A model generated the notes under the pieces. That model saw only the letters and a program-made list of their open reading frames with translations, was not told where the DNA came from and did no database searches. DNA of 64,000 bases from Pseudomonas proteolytica (lineage in GTDB: Bacteria; Pseudomonadota; Gammaproteobacteria; Pseudomonadales; Pseudomonadaceae), in assembly GCF_007858275.1 (NCBI RefSeq), contig NZ_VFEV01000012.1, positions 91,057 to 155,056 on the forward strand, written 5' to 3'. Position 1 is the first letter of the stretch. Every line of letters begins with the position of its first letter. Of the stretch, positions 44,943-54,268 are shown one piece after another. Position numbers and translations under genes: made by a program.

Positions 44943-47081
44943 CTACACCCGGAACTGATCCATCAGTTTCATCTGCTGGTTGGCCAATGCATTCAACTGG
45001 CTGCTGATCGCCGCTGATTCTGTCGCCTGGCCGGTCAGGGTCTCGGTCACGGTACGGATCGCCGAGACGTTGCGGTTGACCTCTTCGGCCACGGCGCTTT
45101 GTTCTTCGGCGGCGCTGGCGATTTGCAGGTTCATGTCGCTGATCACCGTCACCGCATCACTGATCTTGCCCAGGGCCTGTACGGCTTGTTGGATCTGCCC
45201 GGCATTGCTCTGCGCCTGGCTCTGGCTCGAATGCATGGTGGTCACCACCCCACGGGTCGCGCTCTGGATGCGTTCGATCACCAGGCGGATTTCCTCCACC
45301 GAATCCTGGGTGCGTCGCGCCAGGTTGCGCACTTCGTCTGCGACCACCGCAAAACCCCGCCCGCTTTCCCCGGCGCGCGCGGCTTCAATTGCGGCGTTGA
45401 GGGCCAGCAGGTTGGTCTGCTCGGCAATGCTGCGGATCACTTCCAGCACCGAGCCGATCTGCTCGCTGTTGACCGCCAGGGCTTCAACTTCGGTCACGGC
45501 CTTGCTGACTTCCTCGGCAAGGGTGGTGATATCGCGGGTGCTGCGTTCGATGATCGCCAGGCCCTCGCGGGCTGACTGATCGGCGCCGCGAGCTGCACTG
45601 GCAGCGTTAGAGGCGCTGTTGGCCACATCATGGGCGGTGGCGCTCATCTCGTTGGAGGCGGTTGCCACCTGGTCGATCTCGCGGAACTGCACCTGCATGC
45701 CTTCACTGGTCTGGCGCGCGATTTCCGAGGATTGATCGGCAGTGCCTCGGGCTTCGGTGATGCTCTGCTTGATCTGGGCAATGGTCGGTTGCAGCTTGTC
45801 GAGGAAGCGGTTGAACCAACTGACCAACTCCCCCAGTTCATCTTTTTTCGTGTAGGCCAGGCGTTGGGTCAGGTCGCCGTCGCCGCTGGCAATGTCCTTG
45901 AGCATCGCTGCCACGCTGTTGATCGGGCGAGTCACGCCTGTGGCCGTCAGCCATATCAGCAACAGCCCCAGCAGGCCGGCTGCGGCGCCCACCAGCAGCG
46001 CTTGCAGTGTGCCTCGGGCCTGGGCGTCGTGGAGCACGCCTTGCAACTTGACCGAATCGGCCAGCAGCACGTCCTTGGGTAGCTTGATCACCACGCCCCA
46101 GGGCTTGGCCTCGGCAATCGGCTTGACTGGGTACACCGCGCGGATCGTGTCGTCTTGCTCGCGCACCTTGCGCGTGTCACTGGCCAGCAGTTGCACGATC
46201 TCTTTGCCTTCGCCACCCAGCACATCAACGATGCTTTTGCCGACCTTGTCCGGCTCACCGCTGTAACTGGCGATCAGGCCGCTGCTGGAGAGGATTTCCA
46301 TGATCCCCGCGCCATCGAACAATTCTTTTTGCGCGGTATTGGCCGCCGCTTGCAGGGCGTCCAGCGCAATATCGACGCCGATCACACCAATCACCTTGCC
46401 ATCTGCCAGCAGCGGCAGCGAGATAGTGGTCATCAGCATCGCCTTGCCGGCGACTTCGTCGGCGTACGGGTCCAGCAGGCAAACGTTGCGGGTATCCCGT
46501 GGGCAGGTGTACCAGATGTTGTAGGGCGTACCGCTAAGGTTGAGGGTGGTCTTGGTCAGGTCCGCTTCCACCATCACCGTGTTCAGGCCTTCACCGCCGG
46601 CGCGGCTCCAGTAGCTGGAAAAGCGCCCGACTTCGTTGGAAGCGCGCAGTTTGTCGTCGACAAATTCGCTGTCCCTGCCATCCAGGCCGTTGGGTTCAAA
46701 CGACAACCAGATCCCCAGCACCTTGGTATTGCGCTCGAAGGCGGTCTTGATCCGCTGGTTGAGCTCCTCGCGCACGGCCCCGGCTTCCAGCGAGCGCTTG
46801 GCGGCCATGTTGCGCAAGTCCTTGACCTGGTCGGCGAGGGCGGTGACCACCAACAGGCTCTCGCCGAAGGCTTTCTGTAGCTGCACGGCTTGCTCGGCGG
46901 CCTTGGACTGGAGCAGGTTCTCCACGCTGGTGGTGAGCATGCGCGAGCTGGAGGCGCTGACCAGTTGGTCGTTCCGGTTGGTCTGGTAGATGTTCAGGCT
47001 GACGATCAATGCAATCACCCCCAACAGGCAGAGGCCAGACAGCAGCACGATTTTCAAGCGGATGGAGAGGGTGTCGAACAT
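44943..47081 (-). CDS. Methyl-accepting chemotaxis protein with dCache sensor
   Basis: 712 residues: a first membrane helix ([19 protein letters not shown], ~12-30), a double-Cache periplasmic sensor (~40-350; [20 protein letters not shown] and [13 protein letters not shown] are the strand motifs), a second helix ([18 protein letters not shown]), HAMP, and a signalling domain with the tip hairpin [19 protein letters not shown] and [18 protein letters not shown]. It relays ligand binding to the CheA kinase. The RxWY-type amino acid motif of PctA is not obvious, so the ligand is unknown. Confidence 0.93.
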   Translation of the reverse strand: MFDTLSIRLKIVLLSGLCLLGVIALIVSLNIYQTNRNDQLVSASSSRMLTTSVENLLQSKAAEQAVQLQKAFGESLLVVTALADQVKDLRNMAAKRSLEAGAVREELNQRIKTAFERNTKVLGIWLSFEPNGLDGRDSEFVDDKLRASNEVGRFSSYWSRAGGEGLNTVMVEADLTKTTLNLSGTPYNIWYTCPRDTRNVCLLDPYADEVAGKAMLMTTISLPLLADGKVIGVIGVDIALDALQAAANTAQKELFDGAGIMEILSSSGLIASYSGEPDKVGKSIVDVLGGEGKEIVQLLASDTRKVREQDDTIRAVYPVKPIAEAKPWGVVIKLPKDVLLADSVKLQGVLHDAQARGTLQALLVGAAAGLLGLLLIWLTATGVTRPINSVAAMLKDIASGDGDLTQRLAYTKKDELGELVSWFNRFLDKLQPTIAQIKQSITEARGTADQSSEIARQTSEGMQVQFREIDQVATASNEMSATAHDVANSASNAASAARGADQSAREGLAIIERSTRDITTLAEEVSKAVTEVEALAVNSEQIGSVLEVIRSIAEQTNLLALNAAIEAARAGESGRGFAVVADEVRNLARRTQDSVEEIRLVIERIQSATRGVVTTMHSSQSQAQSNAGQIQQAVQALGKISDAVTVISDMNLQIASAAEEQSAVAEEVNRNVSAIRTVTETLTGQATESAAISSQLNALANQQMKLMDQFRV

Positions 47082-47205
47082 GGGCTTACTCGCGATTGGA
47101 CTTGTTGGTGTGCAAGCAGGGCAACGGCCAAGTCCATTCGGCGCTATGCCCGCAACATCGGCACCGGCGGGTAATTCATGAGGGGCAGGCGATCAGCGGT
47201 AGCGC

Positions 47206-47610
47206 TCAGGTCGCGGTTTGCGCGAGGCGTTCGGGGCGTGACCAGATCCACAGGTTGCCCAGGCTCATCCCGGCGATGGCCAGGTAGATCGGCCAGCCGT
47301 GATCGAGCACCACCAGCATCAGGCCGGCACACAGCAGCATGCTCACGGTGGCGCTGACCTTGGCCCGGCGGGCAATGATCTTGCCGTTGCGCCAGTTGAA
47401 CAGGATCGGCCCGAACAGGCGGTGGTTTTCCAGCCAGGCGCTCAGGCGTGGCGAACTCTTGGTGGCAGCCCAGGCAGCCAGCAGGATGAATTCGGTGGTG
47501 GGCAGGCCCGGCACGACAATCGCAATCAAGCCGATCCCCAGGCTGACGTAGGCCAGCAGGCCGAACAGGATTCGGGCGAGTTTGGAGGAGGATTGGGTTG
47601 TGCCGGTCAT
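47206..47610 (-). CDS. DUF454 (YbaN) family membrane protein
   Basis: 134 residues with about three hydrophobic segments (FGLLAYVSLGIGLIAIVVPG; TVSMLLCAGLMLVVLDHGW; IYLAIAGMSLGNLWIW) and the family core PGLPTTEFILLAAWAATKSS followed by NHRLFGPILFNWRNG. Function is unknown. ATG 47610 begins MTGTTQSSSKLARIL; the frame extends to 47784 only because it reads into a REP element. Confidence 0.85.
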   Translation of the reverse strand: MTGTTQSSSKLARILFGLLAYVSLGIGLIAIVVPGLPTTEFILLAAWAATKSSPRLSAWLENHRLFGPILFNWRNGKIIARRAKVSATVSMLLCAGLMLVVLDHGWPIYLAIAGMSLGNLWIWSRPERLAQTAT

Positions 47611-47676
47611 AGGTACGATTTGTATGGGGTGCGAAAAATCTGAAAGTGCAGTGCGATCAATATGTAGAGGCTGGCC

Positions 47677-47829
47677 TGTGTGGGAGCTGGCTTGTGTGGG
47701 AGCTGGCTTGCCTGCGATGGCATCGCCTCGGTCCACCTGATACACCGAGGCGCCTGCATCGCAGGCAAGCCAGCTCCCACACAAGCCAGCTCCTAAACAG
47801 CTGGTTCCTAAACAAGCTGGTTCCTACAC
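47677..47829. repeat. REP pair with tandemly repeated ends
   Basis: Core inverted repeat GTGGGAGCTGGCTTGCCTGC ... GCAGGCAAGCCAGCTCCCAC. On the left GTGTGGGAGCTGGCTTG occurs twice in a row; on the right ACAAGCCAGCTCC is followed by two degenerate repeats (AACAGCTGGTTCCTA, AACAAGCTGGTTCCTA). It lies between the DUF454 gene and hemO. Confidence 0.85.
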
Positions 47830-47839
47830 CAGCAGGGGA

Positions 47840-48448
47840 TCAGGCCAGTTCTGGGGCGCTAGCGTACGCCTGTTCCAGCAACACGGTGAAGCGTACGAAT
47901 GCATCCACCGCACCTTTTTCCGCTGCCGCTTCTTCTTCGGCGCTCAGTTCCAGGCCGTCGAGGGTACGGGTGAAGCTCTTCCAGCCTTCGGCACGGCCAC
48001 CGGCTGGTTCGCCCAGGTGGCGGGCACCGAAGGTTTCGCTCAGGCCCAGGCCGACGGCGCGCTTGATCAGGAACGCAGCGCCAAGCTTGGAACCTTCGGA
48101 CACGAACAGCCAGCCCAGGGCTTGGGCCTTGCTCGGGTTATGCACGGCACCGGCCACAGGGGCGGGTACTTCGGTTTCCAGGTCGGCCAGGTCCAGTTTG
48201 GCGGCTTCGGCGCGGCAGCGCTCGGCCAGGTCCGGGAACAGCTTGATCAGCTCGGGATCGTTGTACAGCGCCACCAGTTCCGACTGGAACAGGTACTGGG
48301 CGACGACAAAACGGGCGAAGTTGGCCTGGGTTTCGAACGGGGCGTGGGCCTTGACCAGTGCGTCGAGCTTGGTGTGTGGCTCGTTGGTGATCTGGTTCAG
48401 GCGCTGGGAGCGCAGGCTTGCACGTTCTGCGGTGGTGGAAGCGGTCAT
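47840..48448 (-). CDS. hemO: Haem oxygenase HemO (PigA type)
   Basis: Opens imported haem to biliverdin and frees the iron. 202 residues, very similar to P. aeruginosa HemO: proximal His25 in LNQITNEPHTKLD, distal-helix region ALGWLFVSEGSKLGAAFL, and GARHLGEPAGGRAEGWKSF. Of the residues linked to delta/beta cleavage in P. aeruginosa (N19, K34, F117, K132, recalled), Asn18, Lys33 and Phe115 are kept and the last is Arg130. The gene follows the haem receptor but a strong terminator lies between, so it probably has its own promoter. Confidence 0.92.
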   Translation of the reverse strand: MTASTTAERASLRSQRLNQITNEPHTKLDALVKAHAPFETQANFARFVVAQYLFQSELVALYNDPELIKLFPDLAERCRAEAAKLDLADLETEVPAPVAGAVHNPSKAQALGWLFVSEGSKLGAAFLIKRAVGLGLSETFGARHLGEPAGGRAEGWKSFTRTLDGLELSAEEEAAAEKGAVDAFVRFTVLLEQAYASAPELA

Positions 48449-48523
48449 GGGATGTCCTTGAGAAGGAAAAGCGCCTTATTGCCAGGCTGTTATTACTAGA
48501 CGAACAAGAAGACGCGTCACAGT

Positions 48524-48566
48524 AAAAAAACCTCACCCCGCTGGCGATAAATCCGGCGGGGTGGGG
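48524..48566 (-). terminator. Terminator between haem receptor and hemO
   Basis: On the minus strand CCCCACCCCGC ... GCGGGGTGAGG followed by seven T; a strong stem that ends the sigma/FecR/receptor transcript ahead of hemO. Confidence 0.85.
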
Positions 48567-48575
48567 TTGCAGGGA

Positions 48576-51143
48576 TCAGATGTCCCAGATCAGGTTGATC
48601 GCGAAGTTGCGACCGGGCTGGGTCAGCCGGTCCAGGCTGGCCGGCGAGGTCACGCCGGCTTCACCCACACCGTCGTAGCTGCGCACGTCATCCCAGTTCC
48701 AGTATTTCTTGTCGGTCAGGTTGTACAGGCCGCCGTTGACGGTCAGATCGTTGGTGACTTTGTAGAAACCCGTCAGGTCGACGATGCCAAAGCCCGGAGT
48801 CTTGAACGGGCCGTTGGCGGTGATGCCGTCCGGTGCAAAGAAGGTGGTGCTGTCCACTCGATTCTGTTGCTTGACCAGGGTCCAACTGACCAGCGCACCG
48901 TAGTTATCCTGGTCGTAGCCCAGGCCAAACACACCCTTGAGCGGGTTGACGCTGTTGAGCGGCTGGCCGGTTTCGTCATTGCGACCGTGGGCGTACGCAA
49001 TCGCGCCTTTGGTGTACAGGCCTTGCGGTGCGCCGAAGGCGTCCAGGTTCAAGCGGCCTTTGACTTCCATGCCCTTGATGGTGGCGCGCTTGATGTTGCC
49101 TGGCTGGAAGATGGTGCCAGACGGGCCCAGCGCGGCGTTGTCTTCGTCGATGAAGTCGCGGTACTTGTTGTAGAACACCGCGACGTCGAAATTACCGGCG
49201 TCGAAATTGCCACGAATCCCGGTTTCATAGCTCTTGCTGGTTTCCGGCTTGAGGTTGGAGTTGGGCTCGACGACATAGCCTACATCCAGGTTTTCAAAGC
49301 GGCCGTACAACGCTTTGGCCGATGGTGTGCGGAAACCTTCGGCGTACTGGCCGAACCAGGTGTATTGCTCGGTCAACGCGTAGGTCACGCCGAGTTTCGG
49401 CGAGAAGCGGTGCCAGGTTTTATTCGAGTCGTCGTGGGGAAACTCACGGTCCGGGTCGGTGGTGTTGAGGAACTCTTCGGTCAGCTTGGGTTTGAGCTGG
49501 ATGTAGTCGTAGCGCAGGCTGGGCAGGAAGGTCCAGTCGTTCCAGCTGATCTGATCCTGGGCGAACAGCGCGTAGCTGTTGATGGTTGGGTCAGGGAAGT
49601 CGCTGGCTTTTTTCACGCTGTCGCTGGGCGATGGGCTTGGGGCACCGATGGCCGTACAGCCGGCACCGACAGCCAGGCAGGTCGCCGCGCCTTCGCGCGA
49701 ACCGGTGACTTTCTGTTGCTTGATCGTGGTGCCATAGGTCACGACATGATCGGTGTCGCCGATGGCGAAGGCTTTGTCCAGTTGGGCGTCGAACACCCAC
49801 TGTTTTTCTTCGTAGAGAGTGTCACGGGTACGCAGCACGCGACGGCCCACCTGATAGATCTCGGCGGTGGACTGGTCGGTCTTGGCAATCTGGTAGTTGA
49901 GGCTGGTCTTGATGTGATCGGCAAACGGGGCGTCGAGTGCAAACTTGTTTTCCAGGCCAAAACGTTCGCGGGTGATGGTGTCGTTACCGCGACGGTCACG
50001 ATAGAAGTTCATGCCTTGACCTTGGAGGAAAAGCCCACCCACCGCGCTTTTCTGATTGATGTCGCGATCGTCCTTGTACTTTTCGTACGTCAGGCCCAGG
50101 CGGTTTTCATCGCCGTAGTTCCAGCCCAGCTTGGCCAGCACGTTGGTGGTGCGTACGTCTTCCGGGTTGGCGCCGGTGCGGGCCAGGCCGGTGGCGTTGT
50201 TGCCGTTGTGGGACTCCATCTCGTGACCATTGCGCTGGCTCAGGTGCAGCAAGCCATCGAAGTCCTGGACGCGCCCGGCGACGGTGCCGGAGGTCAGCCA
50301 GCTTTCGTCGGCTGAGCTGTAGCCGGTCTTCAGGCGTGCGCCCACGTCCTGGCCGGGCTTGATGATGTCATCTGGGTCTAGGGTGAAGTAGCTGACGGCG
50401 CCGCCGATGGCGCTGCTGCCGTACAGGGCCGAGGCCGGGCCGCGGATGATTTCCACACGCTTGACGATTTCCGGGTCGACATAGTTGCGGCGGGTCTTGG
50501 CGTACGGGCCGTTGAAGAAGTTGTCCGGGACTTCTACGCCGTCCACCTGGGTGAGGATGCGGTCACCGTCGATACCACGGATGTTGTAGCCCGAATTACC
50601 GGAGCGGGTGCCGGCACCGCCGACCGAGACACCGGGCTCGTAGCGCACCAGTTCGCGGATGGTGTTGACGTTCTGGCGGTCCAGTTCCTCGCGCTCATGC
50701 ACGCTGACGGTGCTGGGCACGCTATCGACCGCCTGTTCCGTGCGGGTGGCGCTGATGGTCATTTGTTGCAGGGTGATGGCACTCCCCGCCGTGCGCTTTT
50801 CCAGGACGATGTTGTTATTGCCCAGTTTGCGGTAGTTCAGATTGGTCCCCACCAACAGCCGGTCCAGGGCTTTTTCCGGGGTCAGCGAACCGCGCGCGCC
50901 GGGGGAGGAAACCCCTTGGCCCAGTTCGGCTGGCAGGCCGATCTGCCAGCCGGTGACGGCGGTAAAGGCGTTGAGTGCCGATACCAGGGGTTGCTGCTCG
51001 ATGCTGAAAGTGTAATTGGCGTGGCTGCGCGCTGCAGGTTCGGCGGCATTGGCCGTCAGCATCGGGCTGCCCGCCAGCAGGATGGCAGCGGTCAGCAGGC
51101 ACAGCGTAGGCGAAGAGGACCGGCGGTTGAAACGAGAGGACAT
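48576..51143 (-). CDS. TonB-dependent haem/haemoglobin receptor with signalling domain (HxuA-like)
   Basis: Outer-membrane receptor of 855 residues: signal peptide (LLTAAILLAGSPMLTANAA), an N-terminal STN signalling domain (~42-115; FSIEQQPLVSALNAFTAVTG, LNYRKLGNNNIVLE), plug (~145-260; IRELVRYEPGVSVGGAGTRS) and a 22-strand barrel. Haem-receptor motifs FRAP and NPNL appear as EGFRTPSAKALYG and EPNSNLKPET. The STN domain, with the ECF sigma and FecR genes upstream, means ligand-bound receptor switches on its own sigma factor. No HasA haemophore gene is near, so the system resembles P. aeruginosa Hxu more than Has. Confidence 0.9.
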   Translation of the reverse strand: MSSRFNRRSSSPTLCLLTAAILLAGSPMLTANAAEPAARSHANYTFSIEQQPLVSALNAFTAVTGWQIGLPAELGQGVSSPGARGSLTPEKALDRLLVGTNLNYRKLGNNNIVLEKRTAGSAITLQQMTISATRTEQAVDSVPSTVSVHEREELDRQNVNTIRELVRYEPGVSVGGAGTRSGNSGYNIRGIDGDRILTQVDGVEVPDNFFNGPYAKTRRNYVDPEIVKRVEIIRGPASALYGSSAIGGAVSYFTLDPDDIIKPGQDVGARLKTGYSSADESWLTSGTVAGRVQDFDGLLHLSQRNGHEMESHNGNNATGLARTGANPEDVRTTNVLAKLGWNYGDENRLGLTYEKYKDDRDINQKSAVGGLFLQGQGMNFYRDRRGNDTITRERFGLENKFALDAPFADHIKTSLNYQIAKTDQSTAEIYQVGRRVLRTRDTLYEEKQWVFDAQLDKAFAIGDTDHVVTYGTTIKQQKVTGSREGAATCLAVGAGCTAIGAPSPSPSDSVKKASDFPDPTINSYALFAQDQISWNDWTFLPSLRYDYIQLKPKLTEEFLNTTDPDREFPHDDSNKTWHRFSPKLGVTYALTEQYTWFGQYAEGFRTPSAKALYGRFENLDVGYVVEPNSNLKPETSKSYETGIRGNFDAGNFDVAVFYNKYRDFIDEDNAALGPSGTIFQPGNIKRATIKGMEVKGRLNLDAFGAPQGLYTKGAIAYAHGRNDETGQPLNSVNPLKGVFGLGYDQDNYGALVSWTLVKQQNRVDSTTFFAPDGITANGPFKTPGFGIVDLTGFYKVTNDLTVNGGLYNLTDKKYWNWDDVRSYDGVGEAGVTSPASLDRLTQPGRNFAINLIWDI

Positions 51144-51247
51144 CGAGAGCGCTCCGAGGGACGAGTCTTATAGTTGCGAGCCTGAATCAAATAGGAATCA
51201 GTTGCATTGGCTAAGACGAGACGTACCAGCAGGGGCTATCGAGTAAA

Positions 51248-51260
51248 AATAATTATTCTC
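51248..51260 (-). promoter_or_regulatory. Fur-like box before the haem receptor
   Basis: On the minus strand GAGAAT-A-ATTATT, a 6-1-6 inverted match to the Fur core (GATAAT-N-ATTATC, one mismatch per half). It overlaps the fecR stop and lies 105 bases before the receptor ATG. Confidence 0.6.
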
Positions 51261-52227
51261 AGTTGAGAATGACTAGCGCCGGGAATTCCGAGAGCTTGGC
51301 CGAGGTGATGTGGGCCAGGGAGCGCACCACGTCCAGCGGCTGGTCCAGGCGGTAATTGCCGGTCACGGCGACGCTGGCCAGTTGCTCATTGGTATTGACG
51401 ATCCAGCCCGGGTAATAGCGCCGCAGCTCAGCCAGCACCTCGCTCATCGGGCAGTTTTCAAAGATCAGCCGGCCCTGGACCCACGCCAGTTCCTTGGTGG
51501 CATCGAGCTTGGCTGGCTGGCCGAAGCCCTTGGGGCCGACGCGGATGCTCTCGCCGGCACTCAGGCGCACCCGGTTGTTGCCGAAAGTGGTACTCAGGTC
51601 GACATCCCCGCGTTGCACCTGGACCTGCGCCTCACCGTTGAGGTAGCGCACGGCAAATGCCGTATCGCTGACGCTGGCGCGCACCGGGCCGGCGTCGATT
51701 TGCAGGGGCAGGCCGCGGTTGGCGGCGACTTCGAAAAACGCCTCGCCCTGATACAGGCGGGCAATGCGCTGATGCTCGTCGATGGTGCTGGAAAACGCCG
51801 AATTGGTATTGAGCAGTACCTTGGAGCCGTCATCCAGTTGCAAGCGCTGGCGCTCGCCGACCACGGTCAAATGGTCGGCTTGCAGGCGTACCGGCAGGTT
51901 GCTGAAGCTGAACAGCCCGAGCAGCAACACCGCCGCCGTGGCCAGGGGCTTCCAGTGCGGCTTGATCCGCCGCCAGGCGCTGGGTTTGCGTGGTGCATTG
52001 AGGGCCACGGCGGCGCTGTGCACGGGCGCACCGCCCCAGGCGGCCTGGGCCTTGGCGAAGGCTTGGGCGTGACTCGGGTCGGCATCCAGCCAGGCCTGGA
52101 ACTCGGCTTGCTGCCCAGGCTGCGGGCACTGCAACGCGATCAGCCAGTCGAGGGCTTGGTCCATAGCCGCATGTTGCAACACCTCATGAGCCAGCTCATG
52201 GGGATGCAGTTTGTTCGGGTCCGTCAC
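51259..52227 (-). CDS. FecR-family anti-sigma regulator (HxuR-like)
   Basis: Membrane-bound sigma regulator of 322 residues: DUF4880 N-terminal domain (ALDWLIALQCPQPGQQAEFQ, AFAKAQAAWGG) in the cytoplasm, a membrane helix (~ALATAAVLLLGLFSFSNL), and the periplasmic FecR domain (VGERQRLQLDDGSKVLLNTN, VQRGDVDLSTTFGNNRVRL) that contacts the receptor's STN domain. The start is GTG 52227. It follows the sigma factor gene after 82 bases. Confidence 0.92.
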   Translation of the reverse strand: MTDPNKLHPHELAHEVLQHAAMDQALDWLIALQCPQPGQQAEFQAWLDADPSHAQAFAKAQAAWGGAPVHSAAVALNAPRKPSAWRRIKPHWKPLATAAVLLLGLFSFSNLPVRLQADHLTVVGERQRLQLDDGSKVLLNTNSAFSSTIDEHQRIARLYQGEAFFEVAANRGLPLQIDAGPVRASVSDTAFAVRYLNGEAQVQVQRGDVDLSTTFGNNRVRLSAGESIRVGPKGFGQPAKLDATKELAWVQGRLIFENCPMSEVLAELRRYYPGWIVNTNEQLASVAVTGNYRLDQPLDVVRSLAHITSAKLSEFPALVILN

Positions 52228-52309
52228 GGTGTTCCTCGGGTCTTCGCCACGTTTTATTCAGTGTCTTGCGTATTTTTGCGACATTTCTGTCGGCTTGTCC
52301 CGACAAAGC

Positions 52310-52828
52310 TTAAGGGTGATCGAGTCGTTCGGCCACACCTATGCAGATGGCCATGATCAACTTCAGTTCCTTTTGCACGGTGCTCAAGGACACTTGCAAC
52401 TGGTCGGCGATCTCTTGATAGCTGCAGCCGTGCAGGCGGCTGAGGATAAAGATCTGTTGCTGACGGGCGCTCAACTGCCCGAGGCTGACGCTCAGGTGCT
52501 CCAGCAATTGCTCGGCGTGGGCGGCATCTTCAGGGGCGGTGACTGGGGAGGCGACGCTTTGCAGAACGTCCATCGGGACATCTTCCTGCAAGGTGCGGGA
52601 CTGGATCCTGCGCGAGCGCAGATGATCCAGAGCCAGGTTGCGCGCGGTCTGGAACACGAAAGGTTCGAGGTGATCAATCGGTCGTTCGCTGAGGGCCCGC
52701 GTCACGCGCAGGTAGGTTTCCTGCAACAGGTCCTCGGCGGTGCTGTGGTTGTTCACCATCCGCTGCAGGGTTCGCAGCAGCACCAGCCGTTGGCTGAGGA
52801 AGACTTGATTGAAGCGAGATAGGCTCAC
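52310..52828 (-). CDS. FecI-family ECF sigma factor (HxuI-like)
   Basis: Extracytoplasmic-function sigma factor of 172 residues with region 2 (TAEDLLQETYLRVTRAL, FQTARNLALDHLRSRRI) and region 4 (LSARQQQIFILSRLHGCSYQEIADQLQ). It directs transcription of the receptor gene when FecR signals haem capture. The start codon is GTG 52828 (MSLSRFNQVFL); no Shine-Dalgarno is obvious. A strong Fur box lies 26 bases upstream. Confidence 0.92.
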   Translation of the reverse strand: MSLSRFNQVFLSQRLVLLRTLQRMVNNHSTAEDLLQETYLRVTRALSERPIDHLEPFVFQTARNLALDHLRSRRIQSRTLQEDVPMDVLQSVASPVTAPEDAAHAEQLLEHLSVSLGQLSARQQQIFILSRLHGCSYQEIADQLQVSLSTVQKELKLIMAICIGVAERLDHP

Positions 52829-52853
52829 GGGGGTACCAGACCGATAGGCAGTT

Positions 52854-52872
52854 AATGATAATGCTTATCATC
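52854..52872 (-). promoter_or_regulatory. Fur box before the ECF sigma gene
   Basis: AATGATAATGCTTATCATC contains the palindrome TGATAA-TGC-TTATCA and matches the 19-bp Fur consensus (GATAATGATAATCATTATC) well in both halves. Confidence 0.85.
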
Positions 52873-52914
52873 AACGCAAATGGCAAGTATCACTTTGCTG
52901 CAATCTGCTCAACC

Positions 52915-53016
52915 CTGTAGGAGCGAGCTTGCTCGCGAAGATCGTCAACGATAACGCTGGCATCCTGAATGAGCGTGGCGCCTTTGCGTTTCTCGCGAGC
53001 AAGCTCGCTCCTACAG
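52915..53016. repeat. REP pair, GGAGCGAGCTTGCTCGCGA family
   Basis: Facing CTGTAGGAGCGAGCTTGCTC and GAGCAAGCTCGCTCCTACAG between the Fur-controlled operon and gap. Confidence 0.9.
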
Positions 53017-53045
53017 TGATCGGGTCGATCAGGTTTTCAGTGGAG

Positions 53046-54047
53046 TTATTCGGCGTTACACAGCGCCAGGCAGTTATCCAGCATGCGGTTGGAGAAGCCC
53101 CATTCGTTGTCGTACCAAGCCAATACCTTGAGCAGCTTGCCGCTGGACTTGGTGTGGTTGGCATCGAAGATCGACGACAGCGGGTTATGGTTGAAGTCGC
53201 TGGAAACCAGCGGCAAGGTGTTGTAACCGAGGATTTTCGAGTGTTGGCTGGCTTCCTTGAGCAGCGCGTTGACCTCATCGGCCGTGGCTTCTTTTTTCAA
53301 TTGCACGGTCAGGTCCACCAGCGACACGTTGATCACCGGCACCCGCACCGCCATGCCGGTCAGCTTGCCGGCCAGTTCCGGGAGTACCAGGCCCACCGCC
53401 TCGGCGGCGCCGGTCTTGCTCGGGATCATGTTCTGCGTGGCCGAACGGGCGCGGTACGGGTCGGTGTGGTAGACGTCGGTCAGGTTCTGGTCATTGGTGT
53501 AGGCGTGGATGGTGGTCATCAGGCCGCTTTCAATGCCCAGTTCGCGGTGCAGCACCTGGGCGACAGGCGCCAGGCAGTTGGTGGTGCAGGACGCATTGGA
53601 GATGATCTGGTGCGATTGACGCAAAATGTCATGGTTCACCCCGTAGACCACGGTCGCATCCGCGCCCTTGGCCGGGGCAGAGATGATCACCTTGCGCGCA
53701 CCGGCGCTAATATGGGCGGCAGCCTTGTCACGATCGGTGAACAGGCCGGTGCATTCGAACACCACGTCGATCTTGTGTGCAGCCCACGGCAGGTCGGCGG
53801 GGTTGCGAATGGCGCTGACGGCAATCCGGTCGCCATTGACGGTCAGGCTTTCCTGATCGTGAGCGACCTCTGCATCGAAAGTGCCATGGACGGTGTCGTA
53901 TTTGAGCAGGTGGGCATTGATCGAACTGTCGCCCAGATCGTTGATGGCGACGATCTGCAAATCCTGGCGGTAGCCTTGGGTATAAAGTGCGCGCAGGACG
54001 TTGCGGCCAATGCGGCCAAAACCATTGATTGCAATTCGAAGAGTCAT
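53046..54047 (-). CDS. gap: Glyceraldehyde-3-phosphate dehydrogenase
   Basis: Oxidises G3P with NAD in the lower Entner-Doudoroff pathway. 333 residues with NAD-binding [19 protein letters not shown], catalytic Cys in [12 protein letters not shown], and [16 protein letters not shown]. It is divergent from edd with two HexR boxes between, one 25 bases before this ATG. Pseudomonads have a second GAPDH for gluconeogenesis; this one, beside edd, is the glucose-catabolic copy. Confidence 0.95.
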   Translation of the reverse strand: MTLRIAINGFGRIGRNVLRALYTQGYRQDLQIVAINDLGDSSINAHLLKYDTVHGTFDAEVAHDQESLTVNGDRIAVSAIRNPADLPWAAHKIDVVFECTGLFTDRDKAAAHISAGARKVIISAPAKGADATVVYGVNHDILRQSHQIISNASCTTNCLAPVAQVLHRELGIESGLMTTIHAYTNDQNLTDVYHTDPYRARSATQNMIPSKTGAAEAVGLVLPELAGKLTGMAVRVPVINVSLVDLTVQLKKEATADEVNALLKEASQHSKILGYNTLPLVSSDFNHNPLSSIFDANHTKSSGKLLKVLAWYDNEWGFSNRMLDNCLALCNAE

Positions 54048-54071
54048 TTGAAAGCGCCTGTCGTCGATTTG

Positions 54072-54086
54072 TTGTAAGAATTACAA
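54072..54086. promoter_or_regulatory. HexR box near gap
   Basis: TTGTAAGAATTACAA, the HexR pattern TTGT-N7-ACAA. HexR represses gap and edd until 2-keto-3-deoxy-6-phosphogluconate binds it. Confidence 0.75.
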
Positions 54087-54133
54087 GATTATTCGCATAA
54101 AAATAGAAAACAAGCCTTTTTAGTGGCAATATT

Positions 54134-54148
54134 TTGTTCAATCTACAA
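54134..54148. promoter_or_regulatory. HexR box near edd
   Basis: TTGTTCAATCTACAA, again TTGT-N7-ACAA, 120 bases before the edd ATG. The hexR gene itself is outside the window. Confidence 0.75.
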
Positions 54149-54268
54149 CGAGTGACCTGAATCAACTGGTCCGATTGGTCAAGTAACTCCCTGCCAACCT
54201 CTGCGCGGCGGGCTTTTGACCAGCATAGACTTTCAGGTCGCCACATCCGTTAGCCTGGAGTTCTACAC

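Noticed and set aside
47082..47180. Possible FliA (sigma-28) promoter before the chemoreceptor
   Set aside because: GCCGATGT is present but no TAAA-type -35 at the right distance.
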